A DNA stretch of 39,183 nucleotides from Billgrantia azerbaijanica. GTDB taxonomy: Bacteria; Pseudomonadota; Gammaproteobacteria; Pseudomonadales; Halomonadaceae. This document shows, one piece after another, positions 1 through 11,146 of this stretch. The stretch spans positions 1 to 39,183 of the forward strand of contig SBLD01000025.1 of assembly GCA_004551485.1 (NCBI GenBank). Reading direction: 5' to 3'. The notes under the pieces are model-generated. The model worked only from the letters and a program-made list of their open reading frames with translations, had not been told where the DNA came from and made no database searches. Numbering within the stretch: the stretch's first letter is position 1; each line of letters starts with the position of its first letter. The position numbers and the translations under genes are program-made.

Positions 1-262
1 CGAGGGCGTCGAGCAGCCCCGCTTGCCCGTCGCGACCGAGGTAGAGGCCGCGCACGTGCACGCCGGCCGGCAGCATGGAGACCACCACGTCGGCCCCTTG
101 CGCCGCTGCCTCGGCACTGGGCGCCGGCGTAGCACCCCGCTCGGCCAGGGCCTGCATGGCGGCGGCCGAAAGGTCGAAGACGTGCACCGCATGGCCAGCC
201 CCGACCAGGTTGGCGGCCATGGGGCCGCCCATGTTGCCCAGCCCGATGAAACCGATTCGCAT
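1..262 (-). CDS. mmsB: 3-hydroxyisobutyrate dehydrogenase-like NAD(P)-dependent oxidoreductase (N-terminal part, cut by window edge)
   Basis: Reading the minus strand from ATG at 262 gives an open frame to the window edge, about 87 residues. It starts MRIGFIGLGNMGGPMAANL, the dinucleotide-binding signature of the 3-hydroxyisobutyrate / tartronate semialdehyde reductase family, with the Rossmann GxGxxG at residues 7-12 and the typical VVVSMLPAGVHV strand near residues 59-70. AAGGAG lies 8 nt before the ATG. The gene starts 26 nt after the dctM stop codon, so it is probably the last known gene of the TRAP operon and handles a product of the imported carboxylate. Family members oxidise beta-hydroxyacids in valine or glycerate-type pathways. 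Which substrate is used cannot be told from this fragment, and mmsB is the best guess rather than a certain name. Confidence 0.85.
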   Translation of the reverse strand, partial: MRIGFIGLGNMGGPMAANLVGAGHAVHVFDLSAAAMQALAERGATPAPSAEAAAQGADVVVSMLPAGVHVRGLYLGRDGQAGLLDAL

Positions 263-288
263 TGTCGTCACTCCTTGTCGTGTTGTCG

Positions 289-1614
289 TCAGCCCAGCAG
301 CAGCGACGGCAGACCGGTCACCAGCCAGGGGAAGACGGCCATCAGCAGGCAGGCCAGCAGGATCAGCGCGCAGAACGGCACCACCGCCCGATAGAGATCC
401 AGGGTCTGCACCTCCGGCGGCGCCACGCCCTTGAGGTAGAAGAGTGCGTAGCCAAAGGGCGGCGTCAGGAACGAGGTCTGCAGCACCACCGCCACCATCA
501 CCACGAACCACAGCAGATCGACGCCCATGCTCTCGACGATGGGCAGCATGATGGGGAAGCTCAGCAGCACGATGCCGGTCCAGTCGAGGAACATGCCCAG
601 CACGAACACCAGCAGCAGCATCAGGACCAGGGCGCCGGTGGTACCGCCCGGCATGGCCAGCACCAGCTCGCTGATCACGTCCATGCCCCCACCGATCGAG
701 AACACCCCGGTGAAGGCGGTGGCACCGACGAGCACGAACATCACCATGGTGGTGGTCTTGCCCGCCTCCAGGAAGGTGCGATAGCAGGTCCTGGGCTTGC
801 GGTCGCCGAAGATCAGGAACAGCAGGAAGGCCAGGGTCACGCCGATCGCCGAGGCCTCGGTCGCGGTGGCAATACCGGTGAACAGCGCGCCGAGCACGCC
901 GAGAATCAGGCTCATGGGGGGCAGCACGTACTTGCCCAGCATGATCAGCAGCTCGCCGGTCGAGGTGTCGGCTCGTTCCGCCGCCGCCACCGGCGGGCCG
1001 TAGCTGGGCTTGATCAGGCAGATCAGCAACACGTAGCCGGCATAGAGCACGCCCAGCAGCAGCCCGGGCACCAGGGCGCCGGCGAACAGTTCGCCCACCG
1101 ACACCGGCGAGTAGCTGGCCATCAGGATCAGCATGATGCTCGGCGGAATCAGGATGCCCAGGCAGCCGCTCGCCATGATCACGCCCGTGCTGATGCCCTT
1201 GTGATAGCCGTACCTGAGCATCGGCGACAACGCGATCATGCCCATCACCGCGATCGACGCCCCGACGATGCCGGTGGTGGCGGCCAGCAGCACCGACACG
1301 ATGACCACCGTCAGCGCCAGGCCACCATGCACCCGACCCAGCAACAGGCGCATGCTCTCGAACATCTTCTCGGTGACGCCCGAGTCGTTGAGAAAGCGCG
1401 CCATCAGGATGAACAGCGGGATGGCCACCAGCACATAGTTGTCCATGGCGCGGCCATAGACGTTGTTGATGATAATGCCGAGGACCTGGGAGCCGGGCCC
1501 GAAGTAAGCCCCCAGCACGGCCGTGCCGCCCAGCACGAAGGCCAGGGGGTGGCCCATGAACAGACCGATCAGCAGGCCGCCGAACATGAACAGGGTCAAG
1601 GCTTCCGCACTCAT
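289..1614 (-). CDS. dctM: TRAP transporter large permease subunit (DctM family)
   Basis: This 441-residue, very hydrophobic protein is the large (12-TM type) membrane subunit of a tripartite ATP-independent periplasmic transporter. It uses the sodium or proton gradient to move a carboxylate delivered by the DctP-type binding protein. Visible family marks include GMIALSPMLRYGYHKG, the GCLGILIPPSIMLI segment and TSFLTPPFGYALFYLKG near the C-terminus. The start at 1614 is chosen because MSAEALTLFMFGGLLIG is a normal DctM N-terminus and its ATG overlaps the dctQ stop (ATGA, 1611-1614). The open frame continues upstream to 1785, but that extension reads as low-complexity sequence in an alternative frame of dctQ. 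It is translationally coupled to dctQ. Confidence 0.93.
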   Translation of the reverse strand: MSAEALTLFMFGGLLIGLFMGHPLAFVLGGTAVLGAYFGPGSQVLGIIINNVYGRAMDNYVLVAIPLFILMARFLNDSGVTEKMFESMRLLLGRVHGGLALTVVIVSVLLAATTGIVGASIAVMGMIALSPMLRYGYHKGISTGVIMASGCLGILIPPSIMLILMASYSPVSVGELFAGALVPGLLLGVLYAGYVLLICLIKPSYGPPVAAAERADTSTGELLIMLGKYVLPPMSLILGVLGALFTGIATATEASAIGVTLAFLLFLIFGDRKPRTCYRTFLEAGKTTTMVMFVLVGATAFTGVFSIGGGMDVISELVLAMPGGTTGALVLMLLLVFVLGMFLDWTGIVLLSFPIMLPIVESMGVDLLWFVVMVAVVLQTSFLTPPFGYALFYLKGVAPPEVQTLDLYRAVVPFCALILLACLLMAVFPWLVTGLPSLLLG

Positions 1615-2114
1615 GGGTGGACCTCCCGACGCAGGGCCTGACAGGCGCGCAGGACAGTGGCCACGGCCTGGAGCAGGACGGTGATGCCGGCCACCACCAG
1701 CACGGCCTTCACCGGATAGACGGGGATCGCCACGATCCCGTAAGTGGTTTCCCCCCGTTCCCAGGAGCGCTGGAAGAACGACCAACCGTATTGCAGGAAC
1801 ATCAGGATGAAGGGAACGAAGAAGACCAGGTAGCCGATCACCTCGAGCAGCGCCCGACCGCGCCGGGCAAGCAGGCGCTTGAGGACATCCACCTCCACAT
1901 GGGCATGATGCTTGAGCCCGTAGGCCGTCATCAGCATGAAGTGGGCACCGAACAGCATCTTGGAAACATCGAAGGCCCAGTCGCTGGGACGGCCGAGGAA
2001 GAAGCGCATGGCGATGTCGTAGACAACTACCAGGGTGACCACGGCAATCAACGGGGCGATCAGGCGACCGAAACCTTCATTGAGGGCATCGATGGCCCGG
2101 ACAATGGCATTCAT
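1611..2114 (-). CDS. dctQ: TRAP transporter small permease subunit (DctQ family)
   Basis: A 167-residue four-helix membrane protein (helices roughly at residues 17-38, 52-72, 90-112 and 130-152) matching the small subunit of TRAP transporters, which partners the DctM permease. The conserved DctQ features are present: a YDIAMRFFLGRPSDWAFDVSK segment after helix 1 and HAHVEVDVL after helix 2. ATG 2114 is chosen because MNAIVRAIDALNEGFGRL matches the family N-terminus. An upstream in-frame ATG at 2162 lies inside the dctP-dctQ hairpin and would add an unlikely leader. The Shine-Dalgarno sequence is weak. Its 3' end overlaps dctM by 4 nt. Confidence 0.92.
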   Translation of the reverse strand: MNAIVRAIDALNEGFGRLIAPLIAVVTLVVVYDIAMRFFLGRPSDWAFDVSKMLFGAHFMLMTAYGLKHHAHVEVDVLKRLLARRGRALLEVIGYLVFFVPFILMFLQYGWSFFQRSWERGETTYGIVAIPVYPVKAVLVVAGITVLLQAVATVLRACQALRREVHP

Positions 2115-2150
2115 GGTCGAGGATCTCGTCAGCGAAGCAGTGAAAAGGAA

Positions 2151-2171
2151 GCGGCCCGCCATCCGGGCCGC
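2151..2171 (-). terminator. Intergenic hairpin between dctP and dctQ (attenuator-like)
   Basis: On the minus strand an 8-bp perfect stem (GCGGCCCG / CGGGCCGC) closes a 5-nt loop and is followed by a pyrimidine tract, TTCCTTTTC. It sits in the 90-nt gap between the binding-protein gene and the membrane genes. A partial terminator or mRNA-stabilising hairpin here would let the binding protein be made in excess over the permease, a common need in binding-protein-dependent transporters. The effect is inferred; the structure is seen. Confidence 0.6.
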
Positions 2172-2204
2172 CAGCCGTGCACCTTCAGGGGAAGGTCGAC
2201 GACG

Positions 2205-3311
2205 TCACATGCAGGCCTCGATCTCCTCGAGCGGCGGCAAGTTGTCGGTAACGCGGCTCATGTTGAAGGGCACCGTGATGTCCCGCCAGTTGGCATAGTT
2301 ATCGAGGTAGCTGATCATCGAGTGATAGACCTTGGCGTGCATGGGATCCTCACAGGCCCCCTGCACGATCACCTCGTTGGTGATGTCCTGGAGCCGGGCC
2401 AGATCCTCCTCGCCAAGCTGGTGAATGCTGGTGCCATCCTCCAGGAACTTCACCGTGCCCTCGGTGGATTGCTTCTCGGACCAAGCCAGGGACCATGCCA
2501 TGTTGGCCTGGGCCGCGATCTTGAGCGCCTCCTGGGTATCCTCGGACAGGGCATCCCAGGCATCCCGGTTGATCATCACTCCGAACACACTGGCCGACTG
2601 GTGCCAGCCCGGCGTCAGCCAATGGTCGGCGACTTCGGCAAACCCGGCCTTGTGGTCCACTCCGGGGGTCGAGAATTCGGCCCCATCGACCACACCCCGC
2701 TCGATGGCCTGGTAGATCTCGCCCCCGGCCAGGGTCACCTGGGAGCCACCAAGACGCTCCAGCACCCGTCCCTGGTCGCGGCCGGAGAGGCGCAGGCGCT
2801 TGCCCTCCAGGTCGGCCAGGCTCTCGATGGGCGTGCCGCCGCGGAAGCCGGACTCGTTGTTGGTGATGCCATACGGCAGGTAGACCATGTCGTACTGGCC
2901 ATAGACTTCCTGATACAGCTCGAACCCGCCCCACTGATTGATCCAGTTCAGGTAGTCGACGCCATTGAACAAGCTGGTAGTGGTCGCCAGCGGCGAAAAT
3001 GCTGCACTTCGCCCGGCCCAGTAGCCAGGCCAGTCACCGGCGGCTTCGATCGACCCGGTTTCGGTGGCATCGAACACCTCGGTGCCGGGCATGAGGGTGC
3101 CGCCGGCATAGAACTCGATTTCCAGCTCGTCACCGGCGAGTTGATTGACCAGCTCAACCCAGTGCTTGTCTATCTGGATGAGGTCGAGATTGTCCGGCCA
3201 GGTCGTGGTCATGGTCCAGGACTGCTGAGCCTGCGCAGTAGCGGCGACCATGGTCGCCATCGCGACGCCGACGGCAAGGGAAGTGAGCTTGAGTGATGGC
3301 TGGCTTGGCAT
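2205..3311 (-). CDS. dctP: TRAP transporter substrate-binding protein (DctP family, TakP-like)
   Basis: A 368-residue periplasmic solute-binding protein. The N-terminus MPSQPSLKLTSLAVGVAMA followed by a hydrophobic stretch ending AQAQQ is a Sec signal peptide. The mature protein begins WTMTTTWPDN, as in the TakP/2-oxo-acid branch of the DctP family. It keeps the EFYAGGTLMPGTEVFDA region and the RLSGRDQGRVLERLGG segment containing the carboxylate-clamping arginine expected of the family. Its partners are the downstream dctQM genes. The adjacent 3-hydroxyisobutyrate-dehydrogenase-like gene suggests a short oxo- or hydroxy-acid substrate, but the ligand is not determined. AGGAG lies about 11 nt before ATG 3311. 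Confidence 0.92.
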   Translation of the reverse strand: MPSQPSLKLTSLAVGVAMATMVAATAQAQQSWTMTTTWPDNLDLIQIDKHWVELVNQLAGDELEIEFYAGGTLMPGTEVFDATETGSIEAAGDWPGYWAGRSAAFSPLATTTSLFNGVDYLNWINQWGGFELYQEVYGQYDMVYLPYGITNNESGFRGGTPIESLADLEGKRLRLSGRDQGRVLERLGGSQVTLAGGEIYQAIERGVVDGAEFSTPGVDHKAGFAEVADHWLTPGWHQSASVFGVMINRDAWDALSEDTQEALKIAAQANMAWSLAWSEKQSTEGTVKFLEDGTSIHQLGEEDLARLQDITNEVIVQGACEDPMHAKVYHSMISYLDNYANWRDITVPFNMSRVTDNLPPLEEIEACM

Positions 3312-6085
<2,774 letters not shown>

Positions 6086-6105
6086 TCCGGTCGACCGGCA
6101 AGGAA

Positions 6106-6138
6106 ACGCCCGGGTGCGCGGCACCCGGGCGTCTTTTT
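6106..6138 (+). terminator. Rho-independent terminator of katG, possibly bidirectional
   Basis: A perfect 12-bp stem (ACGCCCGGGTGC / GCACCCGGGCGT) with loop GCG is followed by CTTTTT on the plus strand, 20 nt after the katG stop. On the minus strand the same stem is followed by a weaker TTTCCTT, so it may also stop transcription from selO, whose stop codon is at 6156. Confidence 0.93.
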
Positions 6139-6155
6139 GTCGTCTGAGCCGCGGC

Positions 6156-7634
6156 TCAGGTGCCGCAGAACGTCCGCAGCACCCGCTCCTCCGGCGCGGC
6201 GGGGCGGGCGTAGGCCTCGCGGCCGGGCTGCTCGGTGAAGGGGTTGGCGAGCACCTCGCGCAGCGTCTCGAAGGGGCCGAAGTCGTCGTGGTCGGCGGCC
6301 GCACTGAGCGCTTCCTGCACCTTGTGGTTGCGCGGGATGTAGCACGGGTTCACCGCCCGCAGGCGCGCGGCGATATCGGCCATGGCCACGCCTTCCCGGG
6401 CCAGACGCGCGCGCCAGCGCGGCAGCCACTCGGTCACCGCTTCGGTGGCGCGGAAGCCCTCCAGGAAGGGCGGCTCGGCCGCTTCGGACTCGGCCACGTC
6501 CGCCAGCTGGCGGAAGGTGCGGGTGAAGTCGGCACGGCCGGTGTGCATGGCCTCGAGCAGCGCCTCGACCAGTGCCTGGTCGCCCTCCTCGGCCGTGGCG
6601 AGCCCCAGCTTGGCGCGCATCACGGCGAGCCACTCCGCCTCGTACCGCGCCTCATAGGCCTCGATCACGGCGGTGGCGCGCTCAATGGCGCGCTGCTGGT
6701 CGTCGTCGATCAGCGGGATCAGCGTCTCGGCGAAGCGCGCCAGGTTCCACTGGGCGATCCACGGCTGGTTGCGATAGGCGTAGCGCCCGCCCTCGTCGAT
6801 GGAGCTGAACACGGTGCGCGGATCGTAGGCCTCCATGAAGGCGCAGGGGCCGTAGTCGATGGTCTCGCCAGAGATCGCGGTGTTGTCGGTGTTCATCACG
6901 CCGTGGATGAACCCCACGCCCATCCACTGCGCCACCAGTGCCGCCTGGCGCGCCGCCACCGCCTCCACCAGCGCCAGATAGCGCTCGCTCGCCGGCCGCT
7001 CCTGCAACTCCGGGTAGTGGCGCTGGATGGCATGGTCGGCCAGCTCGCGCACCGCCTCGACGTCGCCGCGGGCGGCGAAGTACTGGAAGGTGCCCACGCG
7101 CAGGTGGCTCGCCGCCACCCGGGTGAGGATGGCGCCGGGCTCGGGCAGGCCGCGGTAGACCCGCTCGCCGGTGGTCACCGCGGCGAGCGAGCGGGTGGTG
7201 GGAATGCCCAGGGCGCGCATGCCCTCGCTCACCAGGTACTCGCGCAGCACCGGCCCCAGCGGCGCACGGCCGTCGCCACCGCGCGAGAACGGCGTGGCAC
7301 CGGCGCCCTTGAGCTGGATGTCGCGCAGCCGCCCCTCACGGTCGGTCACCTCGCCGAGCAGCACCGCCCGGCCGTCGCCGAGGCTCGGCACGAAGCCGCC
7401 GAACTGGTGGCCGGCATAGGCCTGGGCAAGCGGCTCGGCCCCGCGCGGCACCACGTTGCCGGCGAACCACACCGCGGCCTCCTCGGCGTCGAAGGCCGCC
7501 AGGTCGAAGCCCAGCTCCTCGGCCAGGGGGCGGTTGAACGCCACCAGACGCGGCGAGGCGACCGGCACCGGCTCGAAGCGCGCATAGCAGCGCTCCGGCA
7601 GGCGGGCGTAGCGCAGGGTGAACTCGGGAAACAT
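6156..7634 (-). CDS. selO: SelO family protein adenylyltransferase (YdiU/UPF0061)
   Basis: A 492-residue pseudokinase-fold enzyme that transfers AMP from ATP to Ser/Thr/Tyr residues of target proteins, linked in E. coli to redox stress. The ATP-binding [20 protein letters not shown] region is at residues 107-126. The active-site motif HGVMNTDN contains D250 and N251, and the metal-binding D260 is in DYGP. The C-terminus ends FCGT, so the position that is selenocysteine in eukaryotic SelO is cysteine here. The start at 7634 (MFPEFTLRY) is chosen over an upstream start at 7667 because GGAG lies 6 nt before it. It is convergent with katG, and both relate to oxidative stress, which may be coincidence. 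Confidence 0.95.
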   Translation of the reverse strand: MFPEFTLRYARLPERCYARFEPVPVASPRLVAFNRPLAEELGFDLAAFDAEEAAVWFAGNVVPRGAEPLAQAYAGHQFGGFVPSLGDGRAVLLGEVTDREGRLRDIQLKGAGATPFSRGGDGRAPLGPVLREYLVSEGMRALGIPTTRSLAAVTTGERVYRGLPEPGAILTRVAASHLRVGTFQYFAARGDVEAVRELADHAIQRHYPELQERPASERYLALVEAVAARQAALVAQWMGVGFIHGVMNTDNTAISGETIDYGPCAFMEAYDPRTVFSSIDEGGRYAYRNQPWIAQWNLARFAETLIPLIDDDQQRAIERATAVIEAYEARYEAEWLAVMRAKLGLATAEEGDQALVEALLEAMHTGRADFTRTFRQLADVAESEAAEPPFLEGFRATEAVTEWLPRWRARLAREGVAMADIAARLRAVNPCYIPRNHKVQEALSAAADHDDFGPFETLREVLANPFTEQPGREAYARPAAPEERVLRTFCGT

Positions 7635-7743
7635 GGCAACTCCAGCTGGCAATGACGGGACACACACTGCTGGGACAACCCGATGTCGTCAACATTTCCC
7701 GTTCCGCTAAGCGGTGGCTTAACCGGCACCGGCCATGGAGAGA

Positions 7744-9771
7744 TCAGCCCCGCTGCTTCCCACACAGGCCAGCCTGTGGCCATGAGGCATCCTCATCCTG
7801 TGCCCAATTAGGGGACTGACACCGCGGTGAGCGCAGCAGGCGGGTAATCTCCTCCACGGGCAGAGGGCGACCGAACAAGTAGCCCTGGCCGGAATCGCAC
7901 TGCTGCAGGCGCAGGTAGCGGACCTGCACCTCTGTCTCGATCCCCTCCGCCACGACCGTGAGCCCCAGGCTGTGGCCCAACTGGATCACCGTCCTGATGA
8001 TGGCCTCGTCGCCGGCATCTTGTCCGAGGTTCTTGACGAAGGAGCGGTCGATCTTGAGCCGGTCCACCGGGAACCGCTTGAGGTGGGTGAGGGAAGCATA
8101 GCCGGTGCCGAAATCGTCCAGGGCGATGCCGACGCCCAGGGAGCGAATCCGCTCCAGGGCCCGCTGTATCTCGCCACTGTCCCGATCCAGGATGGTCCCC
8201 TCGGTGACCTCCACTTCCAGGTAGCGGGCGGCAAGGCCGGCCTGCGCCAGGCCCTGGCGGATCTCCTCGGCCAGATCGCCCTGCTTGAACTGGGCCGTGG
8301 CCAGGTTGATCGCCACCGGAGGTGGATCCAGGCCGGCCTCCAGCCAGGCCTTGACCTGGGCACAGGCCTGGTGCAAGACCTGCCTGCCGATGGTCACGAT
8401 CAGGCCGCTCTCCTCGGCCAGCGGCAGGAATTCCGCGGGCGGGACCAGCCCACGCCGGGGATGTTGCCAGCGCAGAAGGGCCTCCAGGCCATTGAGCGTC
8501 CCCTGCGCCAGATCGACCTGGGGCTGGTAGTGAAGCACGAACTCCTCGCGGACCGCGGCCCTGCGCAGCTCCTCCTCCATGGCCCTGCGCTCCACCAGAG
8601 CAACCCGATAGGCCTGGGTGAAGAAGTGGTAGAGGCCTCGTCCCTGGGACTTGGCCTGGTACAGCGCCATATCGGCATTCACCAGCAGCTGCTCGACATT
8701 CTCGCCATCCTGGGGACAGATAGTGATACCGATACTGGTGCCAACCTGGATTGCCTGGCCCTGGAACGACACCGGTTGCGAGACGGCTTCGATGATGGCT
8801 GCCGCCACCCGAGAGGTCCCCGCGGGGTTGCTCAGGCCGGCGAGGATGACGGCGAACTCGTCCCCGCCCAGGCGAGCCACGGTATCGGTGGATCGCACAC
8901 TGAGCTGCAGCCGCTGGCCAACCTCCCGCAGCAGCACATCGCCGGCCTGATGCCCCAGGCTGTCATTGATGTCCTTGAAATGATCGAGATCCAGGTACAG
9001 CAACGCACATAGCCGACCGTCATGCCGGCCTTGAGAGCAGGCCTCGGCCAATCGCTCCTGGAACAGGGCGCGGTTGGGCAGGCCGGTTAGGGGGTCATGG
9101 TGGGCGAGGTGATGCAGGCGGGCCCTGGCCTGCCCCCAGCGCTGCAGAATGTGCCGCTGCCAGAGCATCAGGCCGATCAGAGCAGCGGTGGCAGCGATGA
9201 TGATCAACAACAGCAGGCTCAGACTGTCACGAAGCGCTCTCAAGCGCCCGGCCTGCTCGGAAAGCTGGCTGATCGAGGCCTGGGTCGTCAGATCGTAGAG
9301 CTGCTTGGTCTGGGTGATGGCCACCCCCAGGGCCTGTTGCCTGAGCTGCAGGCACTCGAGGCACAGGGTCTCGGCCACCAGGATCTCCTCCACCTTGGCC
9401 AGTGCCTCGGCCAGCGCTTCGTCCAATTGTTGATAGTCTGCTCCCAGACGGGAATACAGGCTATGATTGTCCCGGGCGCGCAGTATGGCGAAGTCCAGGG
9501 CCTGGCTCGCCGCTGCCTGTCGTGTCTCATCGGGCTGGAGCCGGAGGATCTCCAGCGATTGATCCAGCCGCTGGAGATCCTGCAGCAGTACGCCGAAGTC
9601 GCGCTCGGTCGCCAGGCTGGTCATGGGCAGCCGTTCCTCGACATGGCTCAGGGTGTTCAGCACCCACCAACTGGATCCCACCGCCATGGCGACGATGCCG
9701 GCGCTTAACATGGCCAGCAGCCAGGGTGCCCGCTCGGAGCGGCGGGCATTCTGGGGCGGCTCGAGGCTCAA
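7744..9771 (-). CDS. Membrane-bound diguanylate cyclase / c-di-GMP phosphodiesterase (GGDEF-EAL)
   Basis: About 675 residues. Two membrane helices (about 17-39 and 185-204) flank a ~145-residue periplasmic helical sensor region. After it come a GGDEF domain (intact RLGGDEF near 300-306) and an EAL domain (GLEALLRW near 428-435). A product-inhibition I-site RSTD sits five residues before GGDEF. The EAL domain keeps EVTEG, DDFGTGYAS, the IDRSFV lysine region, AEGIE and QGYLFGRPL, so both activities look possible by motif. The start is uncertain. TTG 9771 gives a TTGA overlap with the upstream stop and has AAGGTG before it; GTG 9804 in the same frame gives a 37-nt overlap and no ribosome site. 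The upstream gene encodes a periplasmic protein that is a likely sensory partner. Confidence 0.93.
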   Translation of the reverse strand: MSLEPPQNARRSERAPWLLAMLSAGIVAMAVGSSWWVLNTLSHVEERLPMTSLATERDFGVLLQDLQRLDQSLEILRLQPDETRQAAASQALDFAILRARDNHSLYSRLGADYQQLDEALAEALAKVEEILVAETLCLECLQLRQQALGVAITQTKQLYDLTTQASISQLSEQAGRLRALRDSLSLLLLIIIAATAALIGLMLWQRHILQRWGQARARLHHLAHHDPLTGLPNRALFQERLAEACSQGRHDGRLCALLYLDLDHFKDINDSLGHQAGDVLLREVGQRLQLSVRSTDTVARLGGDEFAVILAGLSNPAGTSRVAAAIIEAVSQPVSFQGQAIQVGTSIGITICPQDGENVEQLLVNADMALYQAKSQGRGLYHFFTQAYRVALVERRAMEEELRRAAVREEFVLHYQPQVDLAQGTLNGLEALLRWQHPRRGLVPPAEFLPLAEESGLIVTIGRQVLHQACAQVKAWLEAGLDPPPVAINLATAQFKQGDLAEEIRQGLAQAGLAARYLEVEVTEGTILDRDSGEIQRALERIRSLGVGIALDDFGTGYASLTHLKRFPVDRLKIDRSFVKNLGQDAGDEAIIRTVIQLGHSLGLTVVAEGIETEVQVRYLRLQQCDSGQGYLFGRPLPVEEITRLLRSPRCQSPNWAQDEDASWPQAGLCGKQRG

Positions 9772-10331
9772 GGCTCCACCTTCTCGATGGTATCGATCAG
9801 CCACACCCAGCGCAGGCGGTAGACCGAGTCACTCAGTCGTGGATCGGCATCCCGAGGATAGATGATGCGTAACGGCCCCTTGTCCCGGACTCCCATGGGC
9901 CGACCGTCCCGACGGGTCGCCAGCAGTACCGGCCAGCGCTCCCAGTCCTCCCGGGGCATGACCTGAGAAAAGCCGTCCAGAGCCAGAATCCTGATGGCGG
10001 AAGCCTCGGAGAGGCCGGCATCGGCCAGCAGGTCGGCGAGTAGCACCCCCTCATAGGTACCATCGTCCTCGGGCCAGAAGGTGGTGGTATTCACCCGATA
10101 CAGGCCCAAAGCTTCGATCCGGGACAGGCTATAACTCTTGTCGCCCTGCTCTCCGGCGACGCGCAACACTTCTTGCGTGGCGTCCAGGGGCGTCAGGGAA
10201 ACCGGTCGAGGCAGGGTGTCCTCCGTTGCCATGGCCGGCTGTACCAGCAGCAGGAAGAAGAGCCCGAATACCCGAATGCGGGAGCGAGCAAAAGCAAGCG
10301 ATGAGGACATGGACAGATTTCCCTTGGACAT
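9768..10331 (-). CDS. Periplasmic sulfite-oxidase-fold (molybdopterin-oxidoreductase-like) domain protein without cysteine
   Basis: A 187-residue protein with a signal peptide (hydrophobic VFGLFFLLLVQPAMA ending near residue 35). The mature part reads like the small Oxidored_molyb (SUOX) fold: YSLSRIEALGLYRVNT, TYEGVLLADLLADAGL, IRILALDGFSQVMPREDWE, GPLRIIYPRD and the terminal YRLRWVWLIDTIEKVEP. Catalytic members hold the molybdenum cofactor through a cysteine, but this protein has no cysteine at all. It is therefore probably a non-catalytic binding or sensor domain. It is translationally coupled to the GGDEF-EAL gene, whose periplasmic loop it could regulate. Start ATG 10331 has GGAG 7 nt before it. 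The fold assignment is by sequence resemblance and the role is inferred. Confidence 0.8.
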   Translation of the reverse strand: MSKGNLSMSSSLAFARSRIRVFGLFFLLLVQPAMATEDTLPRPVSLTPLDATQEVLRVAGEQGDKSYSLSRIEALGLYRVNTTTFWPEDDGTYEGVLLADLLADAGLSEASAIRILALDGFSQVMPREDWERWPVLLATRRDGRPMGVRDKGPLRIIYPRDADPRLSDSVYRLRWVWLIDTIEKVEP

Positions 10332-10376
10332 GGCGCCGCTCCAGTACCAGTGGTTTTCGTTTAGCAGTGTAAGATT

Positions 10377-10382
10377 ATTATA
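10377..10382 (-). promoter_or_regulatory. Candidate -10 box for the SUOX-like/GGDEF-EAL operon
   Basis: A consensus TATAAT is present on the minus strand in an unusually AT-rich patch (about 10360-10400), 46 nt before the ATG at 10331. No good -35 hexamer is seen at 16-18 nt, so the promoter may be activator-dependent or the match accidental. Confidence 0.35.
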
Positions 10383-10533
10383 AAAACTCTTCTTATTTAG
10401 CCACTCACCGTTATTCCACGCCGCTCACGAAACATCTCCCGCCGCCAGGCGGCACGCTGTCGCCCCCTGGACCAGCGCTGAGCGGACGACAGGCTTTACC
10501 TGGCCAGAGCATGCATCGGAGATTCGGAGCCGC

Positions 10534-10986
10534 CTACTCGAAGCTGGTGCAGACGGGGGCCTGGCGGGTCGGGTCGTGGGCGACCCGGATGTCGACCGCC
10601 TTCTTGATGTCGGTGAGGGCATAGCGCCACTGGTGATCGACGTTCACCGGGTCGCAGCTGCCCTCGCTGCCGCGGCCGAAGTTGGAATCGATCCAGTAGT
10701 GCACGTCATAGAGCTTGCCCTTCTCGAGTATGCCCTCGAAGGTGAAGGAGAACGCCGGGTCCTCGAGCTGCGCGACCGTTCCCGACTGCGTGGCGACGAC
10801 CTCGCCGGCGGCCACGTCGTAGACCGCCACCTGGATCGCCTGGTTGCCGTGCGGGGTGTTGAAGGTGCCGTCGCCGGTGAAGCTGAGGTCGTACCCTTCG
10901 GCGCCGAGCGCCGGGGCGGCGGCGAGCAACAACGCGATGGGCAGCAGGCGCGGTGTTCCATGGCTGAGAGGGGTCGAGCGCTTCAT
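10534..10986 (-). CDS. Exported protein of unknown function
   Basis: A 150-residue protein not recognised as a named family. An N-terminal signal peptide (MKRSTPLSHGTPRLLPIALL then LAAAPALGA) implies the periplasm. The mature part is rich in alternating beta-strand-like segments (YDLSFTGDGTF, IQVAVYDVAAGEVV, FSFTFEGILEKGKLYDVHYWID), suggesting a small beta-sandwich. It has two cysteines (SCDP and VCTSF near the end) that may form a disulfide, and an HQWRYAL motif. The start at 10986 is clear: AGGAGGT lies just upstream, while the open frame to 11055 has no ribosome site. It stands alone on the minus strand, 202 nt after the start of the SUOX-like operon. Confidence 0.8.
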   Translation of the reverse strand: MKRSTPLSHGTPRLLPIALLLAAAPALGAEGYDLSFTGDGTFNTPHGNQAIQVAVYDVAAGEVVATQSGTVAQLEDPAFSFTFEGILEKGKLYDVHYWIDSNFGRGSEGSCDPVNVDHQWRYALTDIKKAVDIRVAHDPTRQAPVCTSFE

Positions 10987-11146
10987 GCATACCTCCTGTA
11001 CGGGTTCCGATGTACACAAGGGCCTTGGCGGCCTGCTCCTAAGCATAGTGCACACCCTCGCAGGCTCCGCCAGCGTTGGCGGTATTGCGCCATGCTTTCA
11101 ACGCCATCTAGCCTGTTAGAGACGCCTCACCGGAGGAGGACAGGCC

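Noticed and set aside
262-1641. Plus-strand open frame of 459 codons rich in His and Gln
   Set aside because: It is antisense to dctM; the His/Gln richness mirrors the hydrophobic codons of the permease on the other strand.
1617-3296. Plus-strand open frame of 559 codons
   Set aside because: It is antisense to dctQ and dctP, with no ribosome site and no domain.
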